Source: Paenibacillus tyrphae (GTDB taxonomy: Bacteria > Bacillota > Bacilli > Paenibacillales > NBRC-103111). From it: a stretch of 59,443 nt of DNA. The notes beneath the pieces are model-generated. The model did no database searches, was not told the DNA's origin, and saw nothing but the letters and a program-made list of their open reading frames with translations. Below, piece after piece: positions 23,103 through 33,486 of this stretch. The stretch lies in contig NZ_JAMZAW010000039.1 of assembly GCF_024158745.1 (NCBI RefSeq), positions 1 to 59,443 of the forward strand, read 5' to 3'. Made by a program: the position numbers and the translations under genes. The first letter of the stretch is position 1. The number at the start of each line of letters is the position of its first letter.

Positions 23103-23725
23103 TACGCAAACACCTCCTCTACCTTTTGCACCGCATCCTTCGTAATGATCAGCTTGTCGTAAACCATAACATCAAGCACGTTGATTCCTTCAGCAGCAAC
23201 AAACTTCACGCCAGGAATGTTACGTGCGGACAATGCTACGTTTTCGTCGTAAGCAGCCGTCACAACCAAAGCTTTACGATCCACTTTGAGGTTATTCAAA
23301 ATCGCTGCAAATTCTTTCGTTTTCGGTTGAGCCAATTGCAATTGGTCAAGCACGATAATTTCGCTCGCCTTCACCTTGGAAGACAACGCGGATTTGATCG
23401 CCAGACGACGAACTTTTTTAGGCAGTTTGTAGGCATAGCTGCGAGGAGTCGGACCAAAAACGGTACCGCCGCCTTTCCACTGCGGAGAGCGGATACTACC
23501 TTGACGAGCACGGCCTGTGCCTTTTTGTTTCCACGGTTTACGGCCACCGCCGCGAACTTCGGAACGACCTTTCGTTTTATGCGTACCTGCACGAAGGGAC
23601 GCACGCTGCATCAATACCGCTTCATTCAATACATGAACGTGCGGCTCGATTCCGAACACGCTATCCGCGAGTTCCACTTCGCCTACTTGGGCACCACTAA
23701 CGTTAAACACTGCTACTTTTGGCAT
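23102..23725 (-). CDS. rplD: 50S ribosomal protein L4
   Basis: A 207-residue L4 with the tunnel loop region RSEVRGGGRKPWKQKGTGRAR. In E. coli L4 represses the S10 operon; no E. coli-type S10 leader is evident here. It starts MPKVAVFNVSGAQVGEVEL. Confidence 0.97.
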   Translation of the reverse strand: MPKVAVFNVSGAQVGEVELADSVFGIEPHVHVLNEAVLMQRASLRAGTHKTKGRSEVRGGGRKPWKQKGTGRARQGSIRSPQWKGGGTVFGPTPRSYAYKLPKKVRRLAIKSALSSKVKASEIIVLDQLQLAQPKTKEFAAILNNLKVDRKALVVTAAYDENVALSARNIPGVKFVAAEGINVLDVMVYDKLIITKDAVQKVEEVFA

Positions 23726-23749
23726 TTGTTATCCTCCTTTCCGTCTTTC

Positions 23750-24376
23750 TTACTTCTTCACCGAAGACTTTATCGTAACGAAGCTGTTTTTAGGACCCGG
23801 AATGGAGCCTTTGATCAGAAGAACGTTGCGTTCAACGTCTACTTTCACAACTTCGAGCTTTTGAATCGTAACGGTTTCCGTACCCATGTGACCCGGCAAT
23901 TTCTTGCCTTTAGGAACACGGTTAGCCTGGATGGAACCCATCGAACCCGGACCGCGGTGGTAGCGGGAACCGTGAGCCATCGGACCAGTGGATTGGTTAT
24001 GTCTTTTAATAACGCCTTGGAATCCTTTACCCTTGGACGTTCCTGTTACATCAACGAATTCACCTTCGGAGAATACGTCGGCTTTGATTTCTTGGCCAAC
24101 TTCATACTCGGAAATCTGAACGCCGCGAAGCTCCTTAACGTAGCGCTTAGGCGTTGCGCCTGCTTTTTTCGCATGGCCCAACTCAGGTTTATTCGCGTTC
24201 TTTTCTTTCTTATCGGCAAAACCGATTTGGATGGCTTCGTAACCGTCGTTCTCCGAATCCTTCTTCTGCAACACTGTGCAAGGACCCGCTTGAATTACAG
24301 TTACCGGTACAACCAATCCTTCCGGCGTAAATACTTGAGTCATCCCAAGTTTTTTACCTAAGATACCTTTTGTCAT
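23750..24376 (-). CDS. rplC: 50S ribosomal protein L3
   Basis: A 208-residue L3, an assembly initiator whose loop reaches the peptidyl-transferase centre. It has GKGFQGVIKRHNQSTGPMAHGS and GTETVTIQKLEVV. ATG at 24376 is chosen because AGAGGTG precedes it; the GTG at 24385 is inside that site. Confidence 0.97.
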   Translation of the reverse strand: MTKGILGKKLGMTQVFTPEGLVVPVTVIQAGPCTVLQKKDSENDGYEAIQIGFADKKEKNANKPELGHAKKAGATPKRYVKELRGVQISEYEVGQEIKADVFSEGEFVDVTGTSKGKGFQGVIKRHNQSTGPMAHGSRYHRGPGSMGSIQANRVPKGKKLPGHMGTETVTIQKLEVVKVDVERNVLLIKGSIPGPKNSFVTIKSSVKK

Positions 24377-24430
24377 CGTTGACACCTCTTTTCCTCTCTT
24401 GCTTGTCGCTTATTTATCCACAAACGTATA

Positions 24431-24739
24431 TTACAGTTTGATTTCGATATCCACACCGGACGGCAGATCCAGACGCATCAGCGCATCAACGGTTTGCGGC
24501 GTCGGATTAACGATATCGATCAAACGCTTATGTGTGCGCATTTCGAATTGCTCACGCGAGTCCTTGTACTTGTGAACCGCACGCAGAATCGTGATGATTT
24601 GCTTCTCAGTCGGAAGCGGAATCGGACCAGACACTCCTGCACCGGAACGTTTGGCTGTTTCCACGATCTTCTCTGCGGATTGATCCAGCACTCTGTGATC
24701 ATAAGCCTTCAAACGAATACGAATCTTTTGCTTTGCCAT
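24431..24739 (-). CDS. rpsJ: 30S ribosomal protein S10 (NusE)
   Basis: A 102-residue S10, which also partners NusB and NusG in antitermination. It starts MAKQKIRIRLKAYDHRVLD and contains the VSGPIPLPTEK loop. It is the first gene of the S10-spc-alpha superoperon, behind a strong promoter and a 130-nt leader. Confidence 0.97.
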   Translation of the reverse strand: MAKQKIRIRLKAYDHRVLDQSAEKIVETAKRSGAGVSGPIPLPTEKQIITILRAVHKYKDSREQFEMRTHKRLIDIVNPTPQTVDALMRLDLPSGVDIEIKL

Positions 24740-24870
24740 AGTATTCCCTCCTTCTATCGCCCAATTTAGTATCGGACATACTCCGTGAAAATCTCCTGAC
24801 GCCGTCCCTATGGCAAAGGGGCCGGGTGTGTCAGCAACCTCTCACATCATCGCAACGTCACAGACCAACG
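24740..24870 (-). promoter_or_regulatory. Structured leader of the S10 operon
   Basis: The leader of rpsJ holds an arm at 24796-24834: CTGAC pairs with GTCAG outside, and a GC-rich inner stem (CCGGCCC with GGGACGG, one mismatch) closes the loop. No T-run follows, so it is not a terminator. A regulatory role is inferred from position only. Confidence 0.4.
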
Positions 24871-24876
24871 TTCACT

Positions 24877-24905
24877 ATTATATTAAATACAAAACCAAAA
24901 AGCAA
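24877..24905 (-). promoter_or_regulatory. Sigma-A promoter of the S10-spc-alpha operon
   Basis: TTGCTT (24900-24905), a 17-nt spacer and a consensus TATAAT (24877-24882) on the minus strand, about 140 nt upstream of rpsJ. An A/T-rich stretch lies upstream. Confidence 0.85.
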
Positions 24906-24926
24906 GAAAAAATTCGACATTTGCCT

Positions 24927-24967
24927 AAAAAAAATTAAAAGCCCTCCATCTCTATGAGATGAAGGGC
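24927..24967 (-). terminator. Terminator after tuf
   Basis: GCCCTCCATCTC (24941-24952) and GAGATGAAGGGC (24956-24967) pair over 12 positions with a 3-nt loop, followed by TTTTAATTTTTTTT on the minus strand. It separates the rpsL-fusA-tuf operon from S10. Confidence 0.92.
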
Positions 24968-24985
24968 AAAGTCCGGAGACTAGGA

Positions 24986-26176
24986 TTACTTCGAGATAGA
25001 AGCAACGGCACCGGCACCAACGGTACGGCCGCCTTCGCGGATAGCGAAGCGAGTACCTTCTTCGATAGCGATTGGAGCGATCAGCTCAACCGTTACCGTG
25101 ATGTTGTCGCCAGGCATAACCATCTCTGTGCCTTCCGGCAGGTTGATGATACCCGTAACGTCTGTTGTACGGAAGTAGAATTGCGGACGGTAGCCAGTGA
25201 AGAACGGCTTATGACGTCCACCCTCTTCTTTAGTCAAAACGTAGATTTGAGCGGAGAAGTTCGTGTGCGGTTTAACCGAACCCGGTTTAGCCAAAACTTG
25301 TCCACGCTCGATGTCTTTACGGTCTACACCGCGAAGCAGTGCGCCGATGTTGTCGCCCGCTTGAGCGGAATCCAGAAGCTTACGGAACATTTCTACGCCC
25401 GTAACAACGGATTTGCGAGTTTCTTCAGCCAGACCGATGATTTCGATCTCGTCGCCGACTTTAACTACACCGCGCTCTACACGACCTGTAGCAACGGTAC
25501 CACGACCAGTGATCGTGAACACGTCCTCTACCGGCATCAAGAAAGGCTTGTCAGTGTCGCGCTCAGGCGTCGGGATGTAGGTATCGATGTGCTCGAACAG
25601 CTCAACGATTTTGTCAGCCCAAGGACCGTCTGGGTTTTGCAGTGCTTCACGAGCTGCGCCGCGAACGATCGGAGTGTCGTCGCCCGGGAACTCGTACTCG
25701 TTGAGCAGGTCGCGAACTTCCATTTCAACCAGTTCAAGAAGCTCTTCGTCTTCAACCATGTCGCATTTGTTCAGGAATACGACAATGTAAGGTACGCCTA
25801 CTTGGCGGGAGAGCAGGATGTGCTCGCGAGTTTGCGGCATTGGGCCGTCAGCTGCGGATACAACCAGGATCGCGCCGTCCATTTGAGCTGCGCCAGTGAT
25901 CATGTTTTTAACGTAGTCGGCGTGGCCTGGGCAGTCAACGTGTGCGTAGTGACGGTTAGGAGTTTCATATTCAACGTGCGCAGTGGAGATCGTGATACCG
26001 CGCTCGCGCTCTTCCGGAGCTTTGTCGATTTGGTCGAATGCTACAGCAGCACCGCCGTATTTTTTGGACAATACAGTCGTGATTGCAGCAGTCAAAGTTG
26101 TTTTACCATGGTCAACGTGACCGATGGTACCAATGTTAACGTGCGGTTTATTACGCTCAAATTTCGCTTTTGCCAT
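24986..26176 (-). CDS. tuf: Elongation factor Tu
   Basis: A 396-residue GTPase delivering aminoacyl-tRNA. G1 is GHVDHGKT near residue 18-25, G3 is DCPGHADY and G4 is NKCD. All three domains are present at full length. It follows fusA by 32 nt and ends at a strong terminator. The coding sequence is highly codon-biased, as expected for an abundant protein. Confidence 0.98.
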   Translation of the reverse strand: MAKAKFERNKPHVNIGTIGHVDHGKTTLTAAITTVLSKKYGGAAVAFDQIDKAPEERERGITISTAHVEYETPNRHYAHVDCPGHADYVKNMITGAAQMDGAILVVSAADGPMPQTREHILLSRQVGVPYIVVFLNKCDMVEDEELLELVEMEVRDLLNEYEFPGDDTPIVRGAAREALQNPDGPWADKIVELFEHIDTYIPTPERDTDKPFLMPVEDVFTITGRGTVATGRVERGVVKVGDEIEIIGLAEETRKSVVTGVEMFRKLLDSAQAGDNIGALLRGVDRKDIERGQVLAKPGSVKPHTNFSAQIYVLTKEEGGRHKPFFTGYRPQFYFRTTDVTGIINLPEGTEMVMPGDNITVTVELIAPIAIEEGTRFAIREGGRTVGAGAVASISK

Positions 26177-26208
26177 GAGTAGATTGCCTCCTTAAATAAC
26201 TAATTATA

Positions 26209-28284
<2,076 letters not shown>

Positions 28285-28319
28285 CAGGTTGTCTCCTTCC
28301 TATTGATAGGAATAAAATT

Positions 28320-28790
28320 TTACCAACGATAGTGCGCGAACGCTCTGTTGGCTTCAGCCATTTTGTGCGTGTCTTCACGTTTTTTAACGGAAGCGCCTGT
28401 GTTGTTGCTTGCATCGATGATCTCTTGCGCCAATCTTTCTTCCATCGTCTTCTCTCCGCGCAGGCGGGAGTAGTTGACGAGCCAGCGAAGTCCGAGCGTC
28501 GTGCGGCGTTCAGGTCTAACCTCAATCGGCACTTGGTAGTTAGCTCCCCCCACACGGCGGGCTTTAACTTCGAGAACAGGCATGATGTTTTTGATGGCTT
28601 GTTCGAAAACTTCCATCGGCTCTTTGCCTGTACGCTCTTGGATCAGATTGAAAGCATTGTAAAGCAGCTGTTGAGCTACTCCTCTTTTACCATCAATCAT
28701 GATGCGGTTGATCAAACGGGTAACAAGCTTGCTGTTATACACCGGATCTGGCAATACGTCTCTGCGAGTAACTGGACCTTTACGAGGCAT
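28320..28790 (-). CDS. rpsG: 30S ribosomal protein S7
   Basis: A 156-residue S7, the primary binder of the 16S 3' major domain. It starts MPRKGPVTRRDVLPDPVYN and has RRVGGANYQVPIEVRPER, the conserved hairpin. It ends MAEANRAFAHYRW. Confidence 0.97.
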   Translation of the reverse strand: MPRKGPVTRRDVLPDPVYNSKLVTRLINRIMIDGKRGVAQQLLYNAFNLIQERTGKEPMEVFEQAIKNIMPVLEVKARRVGGANYQVPIEVRPERRTTLGLRWLVNYSRLRGEKTMEERLAQEIIDASNNTGASVKKREDTHKMAEANRAFAHYRW

Positions 28791-28832
28791 AGTTATCCCC
28801 CTTTCTCAATAAATTGATTGGATTACTACTCA

Positions 28833-29252
28833 TTATTTCTTCACTTTCGGGCGTTTCGCGCCGTACTTGGAACGAGCTTGTTTACGGTTGTTCACGCCTG
28901 CAGTATCAAGCGCACCGCGAACGATATGGTAACGTACCCCCGGAAGGTCTTTTACCCGGCCTCCGCGGATCAGCACCACGCTGTGCTCTTGCAGGTTGTG
29001 TCCGATACCCGGGATGTAAGCCGTAACCTCGACACGGTTGGTCAAACGAACACGCGCATATTTACGAAGTGCGGAGTTCGGTTTCTTCGGCGTCATCGTA
29101 CCTACACGAGTGCACACACCGCGTTTTTGAGGGGAGCTCAGATCCGTTGCTTCTCTTTTCAGGGCGTTGAAGCCTCTTTGAAGAGCAGGGGATTTGGATT
29201 TTACAACTTTAGCTTGACGTCCTTTACGAACGAGCTGGTTAATTGTTGGCAT
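28833..29252 (-). CDS. rpsL: 30S ribosomal protein S12
   Basis: A 139-residue S12 of the decoding centre, starting MPTINQLVRKGR. The TPKKPNSALRKYARVRL segment has the wild-type lysine whose change gives streptomycin resistance elsewhere. ATG at 29252 follows GGAGGTG. The 123-nt gap before it contains small A/T-rich hairpins, with nothing I can name. Confidence 0.97.
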   Translation of the reverse strand: MPTINQLVRKGRQAKVVKSKSPALQRGFNALKREATDLSSPQKRGVCTRVGTMTPKKPNSALRKYARVRLTNRVEVTAYIPGIGHNLQEHSVVLIRGGRVKDLPGVRYHIVRGALDTAGVNNRKQARSKYGAKRPKVKK

Positions 29253-29375
29253 ATTGGCCACCTCCTTCATTGTAATGATGTTGCATTTTTCAAGCCCACA
29301 GATCCAGGCGAGTCGTAAATGAACAAAGGAAAAGTTTTTGCCTTCGATCCATTACTGTTTCTCAGACAAAAACGT

Positions 29376-29627
29376 CTATTCATTCACCACCGCAGCCACA
29401 GCTGCGCCTACATCGATTCCACACGCTTTACCTAACATTTTCATGGAGTCCACGTATGTCACTTTAACCCCGCATTTCTTGCAAAGGTTAACTATTTTTA
29501 TCGTAATTCGCGGATCTGCATCTTTCGCAATGAACACTTCCGTGGCCTGGCCTTGCTCCACTGTCTTCATCGCTTGCTTCGTGCCGATAGTCAGTTTCGC
29601 TGCCTGCTTCACTCTATCATAAGACAT
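29376..29627 (-). CDS. rplGB: L7Ae-family K-turn RNA-binding protein
   Basis: An 82-residue protein of the L7Ae/L30e/YbxF fold, with the lysine-rich LTIGTKQAMKTVEQG and IAKDADPRI segments seen in YbxF (RplGB), which binds kink-turn RNA on the ribosome. ATG at 29627 is chosen for GGAGGGG upstream; the ORF could extend 16 codons without support. It is first in the rplGB-rpsL-rpsG-fusA-tuf operon, between rpoC and rpsL as in B. subtilis. Confidence 0.9.
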   Translation of the reverse strand: MSYDRVKQAAKLTIGTKQAMKTVEQGQATEVFIAKDADPRITIKIVNLCKKCGVKVTYVDSMKMLGKACGIDVGAAVAAVVNE

Positions 29628-29681
29628 GTGACAACCCCTCCAAGGGACAGGTGACGAGCCTCTAAAATGGCACACTTTGAT

Positions 29682-29710
29682 ATATTAGCATTTCAGTTAT
29701 ACCCTGTCAA
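29682..29710 (-). promoter_or_regulatory. Sigma-A promoter of rplGB-rpsL-rpsG-fusA-tuf
   Basis: Consensus TTGACA (29705-29710), a 17-nt spacer and TAATAT (29682-29687) on the minus strand, 55 nt upstream of rplGB. The -35 box directly follows the rpoC terminator. Confidence 0.8.
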
Positions 29711-29766
29711 GAATAAAGACTTGCCTTTAAACAAGATTTTTCAATCCAAATTTTAAAGGCAAGTCT
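29708..29766 (-). terminator. Terminator after rpoC
   Basis: AGACTTGCCTTTAAA and its complement form a 15-bp perfect stem (29717-29731 with 29752-29766) with a 20-nt loop, then TTATTCTT on the minus strand. It ends the rpoB-rpoC transcript. Confidence 0.88.
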
Positions 29767-29776
29767 ATGAGATGCT

Positions 29777-32700
29777 TTATTCTACCGTTACAGCTTCCGC
29801 CTCGGTCATTTCTTCATCCAACGGAACGGCGTTCGGGTCGGTGATACGGATGTTGCGGTATCTCGACATCCCCGTACCGGCTGGAATCAGCTTCCCGATG
29901 ATGACATTCTCTTTCAGGCCGAGCAGTTGGTCGACCTTGCCTTTGATCGCCGCATCGGTAAGAACCCGGGTGGTTTCCTGGAACGATGCCGCAGACAGGA
30001 ACGAATCGGTCTCCAACGACGCTTTGGTGATCCCGAGGAGCACCGGCTTCGCAACTGCAGGCTCTTCGCCCGCGAAGAGAGCCACTTTGTTCGCTTCCTC
30101 GTATTCGTGGATATCCACGAACGAGCCAGGAAGCAGCGTTGTATTGCCCGCATCGACGATACGGATTTTACGCAGCATCTGGCGGATCATAACCTCTACG
30201 TGCTTGTCGTTGATTTCTACCCCTTGGTTCCGGTATACGCGCTGAACCTCTTGCAAAATATAGTTCTGCACGCCGCGGATCCCTTTGATGCGCAGCATTT
30301 CTTTCGGGTCGATCGAACCCTCGGTCAGCTCGTCGCCAGCCTCTACGGTCTGGTTGACGGAGACCCGGATACGGGAACCGTAAGAGATGGAGTACACTTT
30401 GGATTCCGCTTCGCCTTGAACCTCGATCTCCCGGCGGTCTTTCGCTTCGCGAATTTCTTTTACCACGCCGTCGATCTCCGAAATCGTCGCTTGCCCTTTC
30501 GGATTCCGCGCTTCGAAAAGCTCCTGAATCCGCGGCAAACCTTGGGTAATATCGTCGCCCGCAACGCCCCCGGTATGGAACGTACGCATCGTCAGCTGCG
30601 TTCCCGGTTCCCCGATGGATTGCGCCGCGATAATACCTACAGCTTCACCGATCTCGACGTGTTGGCCTGTCGCCAAGTTACGTCCGTAACATTTTTTACA
30701 TACGCCGTGTCTGGAGCGGCAGCTAAGTACGGAACGAATCTGTACTTTTTCAATGCCGGCATCAATAATCCGGTCAGCTTTTCCTGCTTCGATTAGATCG
30801 TTGCGGGAAACAATGACTTCACCGGTCTTCGGATCGCGGATCGTTTCGAAGGAATAACGGCCTTCGATCCGGTCGTACAGATCCTCAATAACCTCTTTAC
30901 CGTCCTGAATGCGGCTGACCAGGAAGCCTTTGTCCGTACCGCAATCCTCGTCGCGTACGATGACGTCCTGCGCTACGTCGACAAGACGACGGGTCAAGTA
31001 ACCGGAGTCGGCGGTACGAAGCGCCGTATCGGCCAAACCTTTCCGCGCGCCGTGCGTGGAGATGAAGTACTCCAAGACCGTCAGGCCTTCGCGGAAGTTC
31101 GATTTGATCGGCAATTCGTAGATCCGGCCTGTCGGCGTCGCCATCAGACCGCGCATCCCGCCAAGCTGGGTGATCTGCGATTTGTTACCGCGCGCCTTGG
31201 ATTCGACCATCATGTTGATGGAGTTGTATTTATCAAGCGACTTCATCAAAATGTCGGTAATTTCATCCTTCGCCTTACTCCAGATCGCAATGACGCGTTC
31301 ATACCGCTCGTCGTCCGTAATCAGACCGCGGCGGTATTGGTTCGTCACGACCTTGACTTTCTCGTCGGACTCTTGAAGAATTTGATCCTTCTCCTGCGGA
31401 ACGGTAACGTCCGCCACCGCGATCGTGATCCCTGCTCGCGTGGAGTAAGTAAAGCCAAGCTGCTTAATGTTATCCAGCGTAACCGACGTTTGCGTCGTAT
31501 GGTAACGGCGGAAGCATTCGGCGATGATTGTACCCAGGTAGTCTTTACCTACGGCCTTCGTCTCCGGCAGCTCTTCCATCGCTTTGCGGATGTCTCCGCC
31601 TTTTTCGAATACGAAATAGTTATCTGACGCACCGTTCAACAAGTTCGCTTTGGTCGCTTCGTTGATGTACGGGAAGTCAACGGGATAAATTTCATTAAAG
31701 ATGATTTTTCCGATCGTTGTAATAAGCATCGCTTCTTGCTGTTCCGGCGTAAAGCTCGTTTTCCCGAGCGCTTTGGTCGGAATGGCTACGCGGGCATGAA
31801 GCGAAGCGTCTCCACGATGATACAGGGACACGGCTTCGGCAACGGTACGAAGAATCGTCATCGAGCCTTTCGCTTGCTTGTTCTCGGTCGTCAAGTAGAA
31901 GCTTCCGAGAACCATATCCTGCGAAGGCGTAACGACAGGCTTGCCGTCTTTCGGGTTCAAAATGTTCCCCGAAGCCAGCATCAAGACGCGAGCTTCCGCT
32001 TGCGCTTCTGCGGACAGCGGCACGTGGACGGCCATCTGGTCACCGTCGAAGTCGGCGTTATAAGCCGTACATACGAGCGGATGCAGCTTGATCGCGCGCC
32101 CTTCGACCAGGATCGGCTCGAACGCCTGAATCCCGAGACGGTGAAGCGTGGGGGCGCGGTTAAGCAGGACCGGATGCTCTTTGATGACTTCTTCGAGCAC
32201 GTCCCATACTTCCGGGCTGACGCGTTCCACTTTGCGCTTCGCGCTCTTGATGTTGTGAGCAAGACCTTTGTTGACAAGCTCCTTCATGACGAAAGGCTTA
32301 AACAGCTCAAGCGCCATTTCTTTCGGGAGCCCGCATTGGTACATCTTAAGGCTCGGTCCTACGACGATAACGGAACGACCGGAATAGTCAACCCGTTTAC
32401 CGAGCAGGTTTTGACGGAAACGGCCTTGTTTCCCTTTAAGCATATGGCTGAGCGATTTGAGCGGACGGTTGCCCGGGCCCGTTACCGGACGGCCGCGGCG
32501 GCCATTGTCGATCAAGGCGTCAACGGCTTCCTGCAGCATCCGTTTCTCGTTCTGCACGATAATGTCGGGAGCGCCCAAGTCGAGCAGTCTTTTCAGACGG
32601 TTGTTCCGGTTAATTACCCGGCGGTACAGGTCGTTCAAGTCGGAGGTCGCGAAACGCCCGCCGTCCAGTTGCACCATCGGACGAAGCTCCGGAGGAATGA

Positions 32701-33397
32701 CCGGCAGCACGTCCAGCACCATCCACTCCGGCATATTTTTCGAGTTACGGAAAGCTTCCATGACCTCCAACCGCTTGATTGCGCGGTTGCGGCGTTGACC
32801 CTGGGCGGTTTTCAGCTCTTCCTTCAGCGTATCGACTTCTTTCTCGATGTCGATGTCCTGAAGAAGCTTCTTCACCGCTTCGGCGCCCATGCCGGCTTGG
32901 AACGCATAGCCGTACTTTTCGCGATAGCTGCGGTATTCTTTCTCGGAGAGCAGCTGTTTTTTCTCCAGCGGCGTATCTCCCGGATCCGTTACAACATAGG
33001 ATGCGAAGTAGATGATCTCCTCCAGCGAACGGGGGGACATGTCAAGCGCAAGCCCCATGCGGCTCGGAATGCCTTTGAAGTACCAAATATGCGAAACCGG
33101 CGCTGCCAGTTCGATATGGCCCATACGTTCGCGGCGCACTTTTTGACGAGTAACCTCTACGCCGCATCGGTCACAGACGACGCCTTTGTAACGGACGCGT
33201 TTATATTTACCGCAATGACATTCCCAATCTTTGGTCGGCCCGAAGATTTTCTCGCAGAACAAGCCTTCCTTTTCCGGTTTCAACGTTCGGTAGTTGATCG
33301 TTTCTGGCTTCTTTACTTCGCCTCTGGACCATGAACGTATCTTGTCGGGGGAAGCCAATCCGATTTTCATGTACTCAAAATTATTGACGTCGATCAA
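29777..33397 (-). CDS. rpoC: RNA polymerase beta' subunit
   Basis: A 1206-residue beta' subunit. The N-terminal zinc ribbon (CHCGKYK and CDRCG) is near residue 60-78, the catalytic NADFDGDQMAVH binds Mg, and a second zinc site (CRSRHGVCKKC) lies in the C-terminal third. The start is a TTG at 33397 giving MIDVNNFEYM, with GGAGGAGGG upstream; a longer frame to 33454 has no ribosome site near its start. It follows rpoB by 89 nt. Confidence 0.97.
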   Translation of the reverse strand: MIDVNNFEYMKIGLASPDKIRSWSRGEVKKPETINYRTLKPEKEGLFCEKIFGPTKDWECHCGKYKRVRYKGVVCDRCGVEVTRQKVRRERMGHIELAAPVSHIWYFKGIPSRMGLALDMSPRSLEEIIYFASYVVTDPGDTPLEKKQLLSEKEYRSYREKYGYAFQAGMGAEAVKKLLQDIDIEKEVDTLKEELKTAQGQRRNRAIKRLEVMEAFRNSKNMPEWMVLDVLPVIPPELRPMVQLDGGRFATSDLNDLYRRVINRNNRLKRLLDLGAPDIIVQNEKRMLQEAVDALIDNGRRGRPVTGPGNRPLKSLSHMLKGKQGRFRQNLLGKRVDYSGRSVIVVGPSLKMYQCGLPKEMALELFKPFVMKELVNKGLAHNIKSAKRKVERVSPEVWDVLEEVIKEHPVLLNRAPTLHRLGIQAFEPILVEGRAIKLHPLVCTAYNADFDGDQMAVHVPLSAEAQAEARVLMLASGNILNPKDGKPVVTPSQDMVLGSFYLTTENKQAKGSMTILRTVAEAVSLYHRGDASLHARVAIPTKALGKTSFTPEQQEAMLITTIGKIIFNEIYPVDFPYINEATKANLLNGASDNYFVFEKGGDIRKAMEELPETKAVGKDYLGTIIAECFRRYHTTQTSVTLDNIKQLGFTYSTRAGITIAVADVTVPQEKDQILQESDEKVKVVTNQYRRGLITDDERYERVIAIWSKAKDEITDILMKSLDKYNSINMMVESKARGNKSQITQLGGMRGLMATPTGRIYELPIKSNFREGLTVLEYFISTHGARKGLADTALRTADSGYLTRRLVDVAQDVIVRDEDCGTDKGFLVSRIQDGKEVIEDLYDRIEGRYSFETIRDPKTGEVIVSRNDLIEAGKADRIIDAGIEKVQIRSVLSCRSRHGVCKKCYGRNLATGQHVEIGEAVGIIAAQSIGEPGTQLTMRTFHTGGVAGDDITQGLPRIQELFEARNPKGQATISEIDGVVKEIREAKDRREIEVQGEAESKVYSISYGSRIRVSVNQTVEAGDELTEGSIDPKEMLRIKGIRGVQNYILQEVQRVYRNQGVEINDKHVEVMIRQMLRKIRIVDAGNTTLLPGSFVDIHEYEEANKVALFAGEEPAVAKPVLLGITKASLETDSFLSAASFQETTRVLTDAAIKGKVDQLLGLKENVIIGKLIPAGTGMSRYRNIRITDPNAVPLDEEMTEAEAVTVE

Positions 33398-33486
33398 GGA
33401 GCAACCCTCCTCCATGTTTTGTGCAGCAAAATCTGTGTGCGGGCATATGCCCATGACTTACGTCCGTAAAGCATTCCATCACAGCC

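Noticed and set aside
23126..24361. Plus-strand long frames opposite rplD/rplC and tuf (also 24959-26182)
   Set aside because: Same shadow effect over ribosomal and tuf genes. No ribosome sites and no familiar motifs.
29253..29375. Possible regulatory leader of rpsL
   Set aside because: Short A/T-rich hairpins exist, but none matches a leader I can name and no attenuator-like T-run is associated.
31736..33334. Plus-strand 532-codon open frame opposite rpoC
   Set aside because: Shadow frame of rpoC without start signals or family features.
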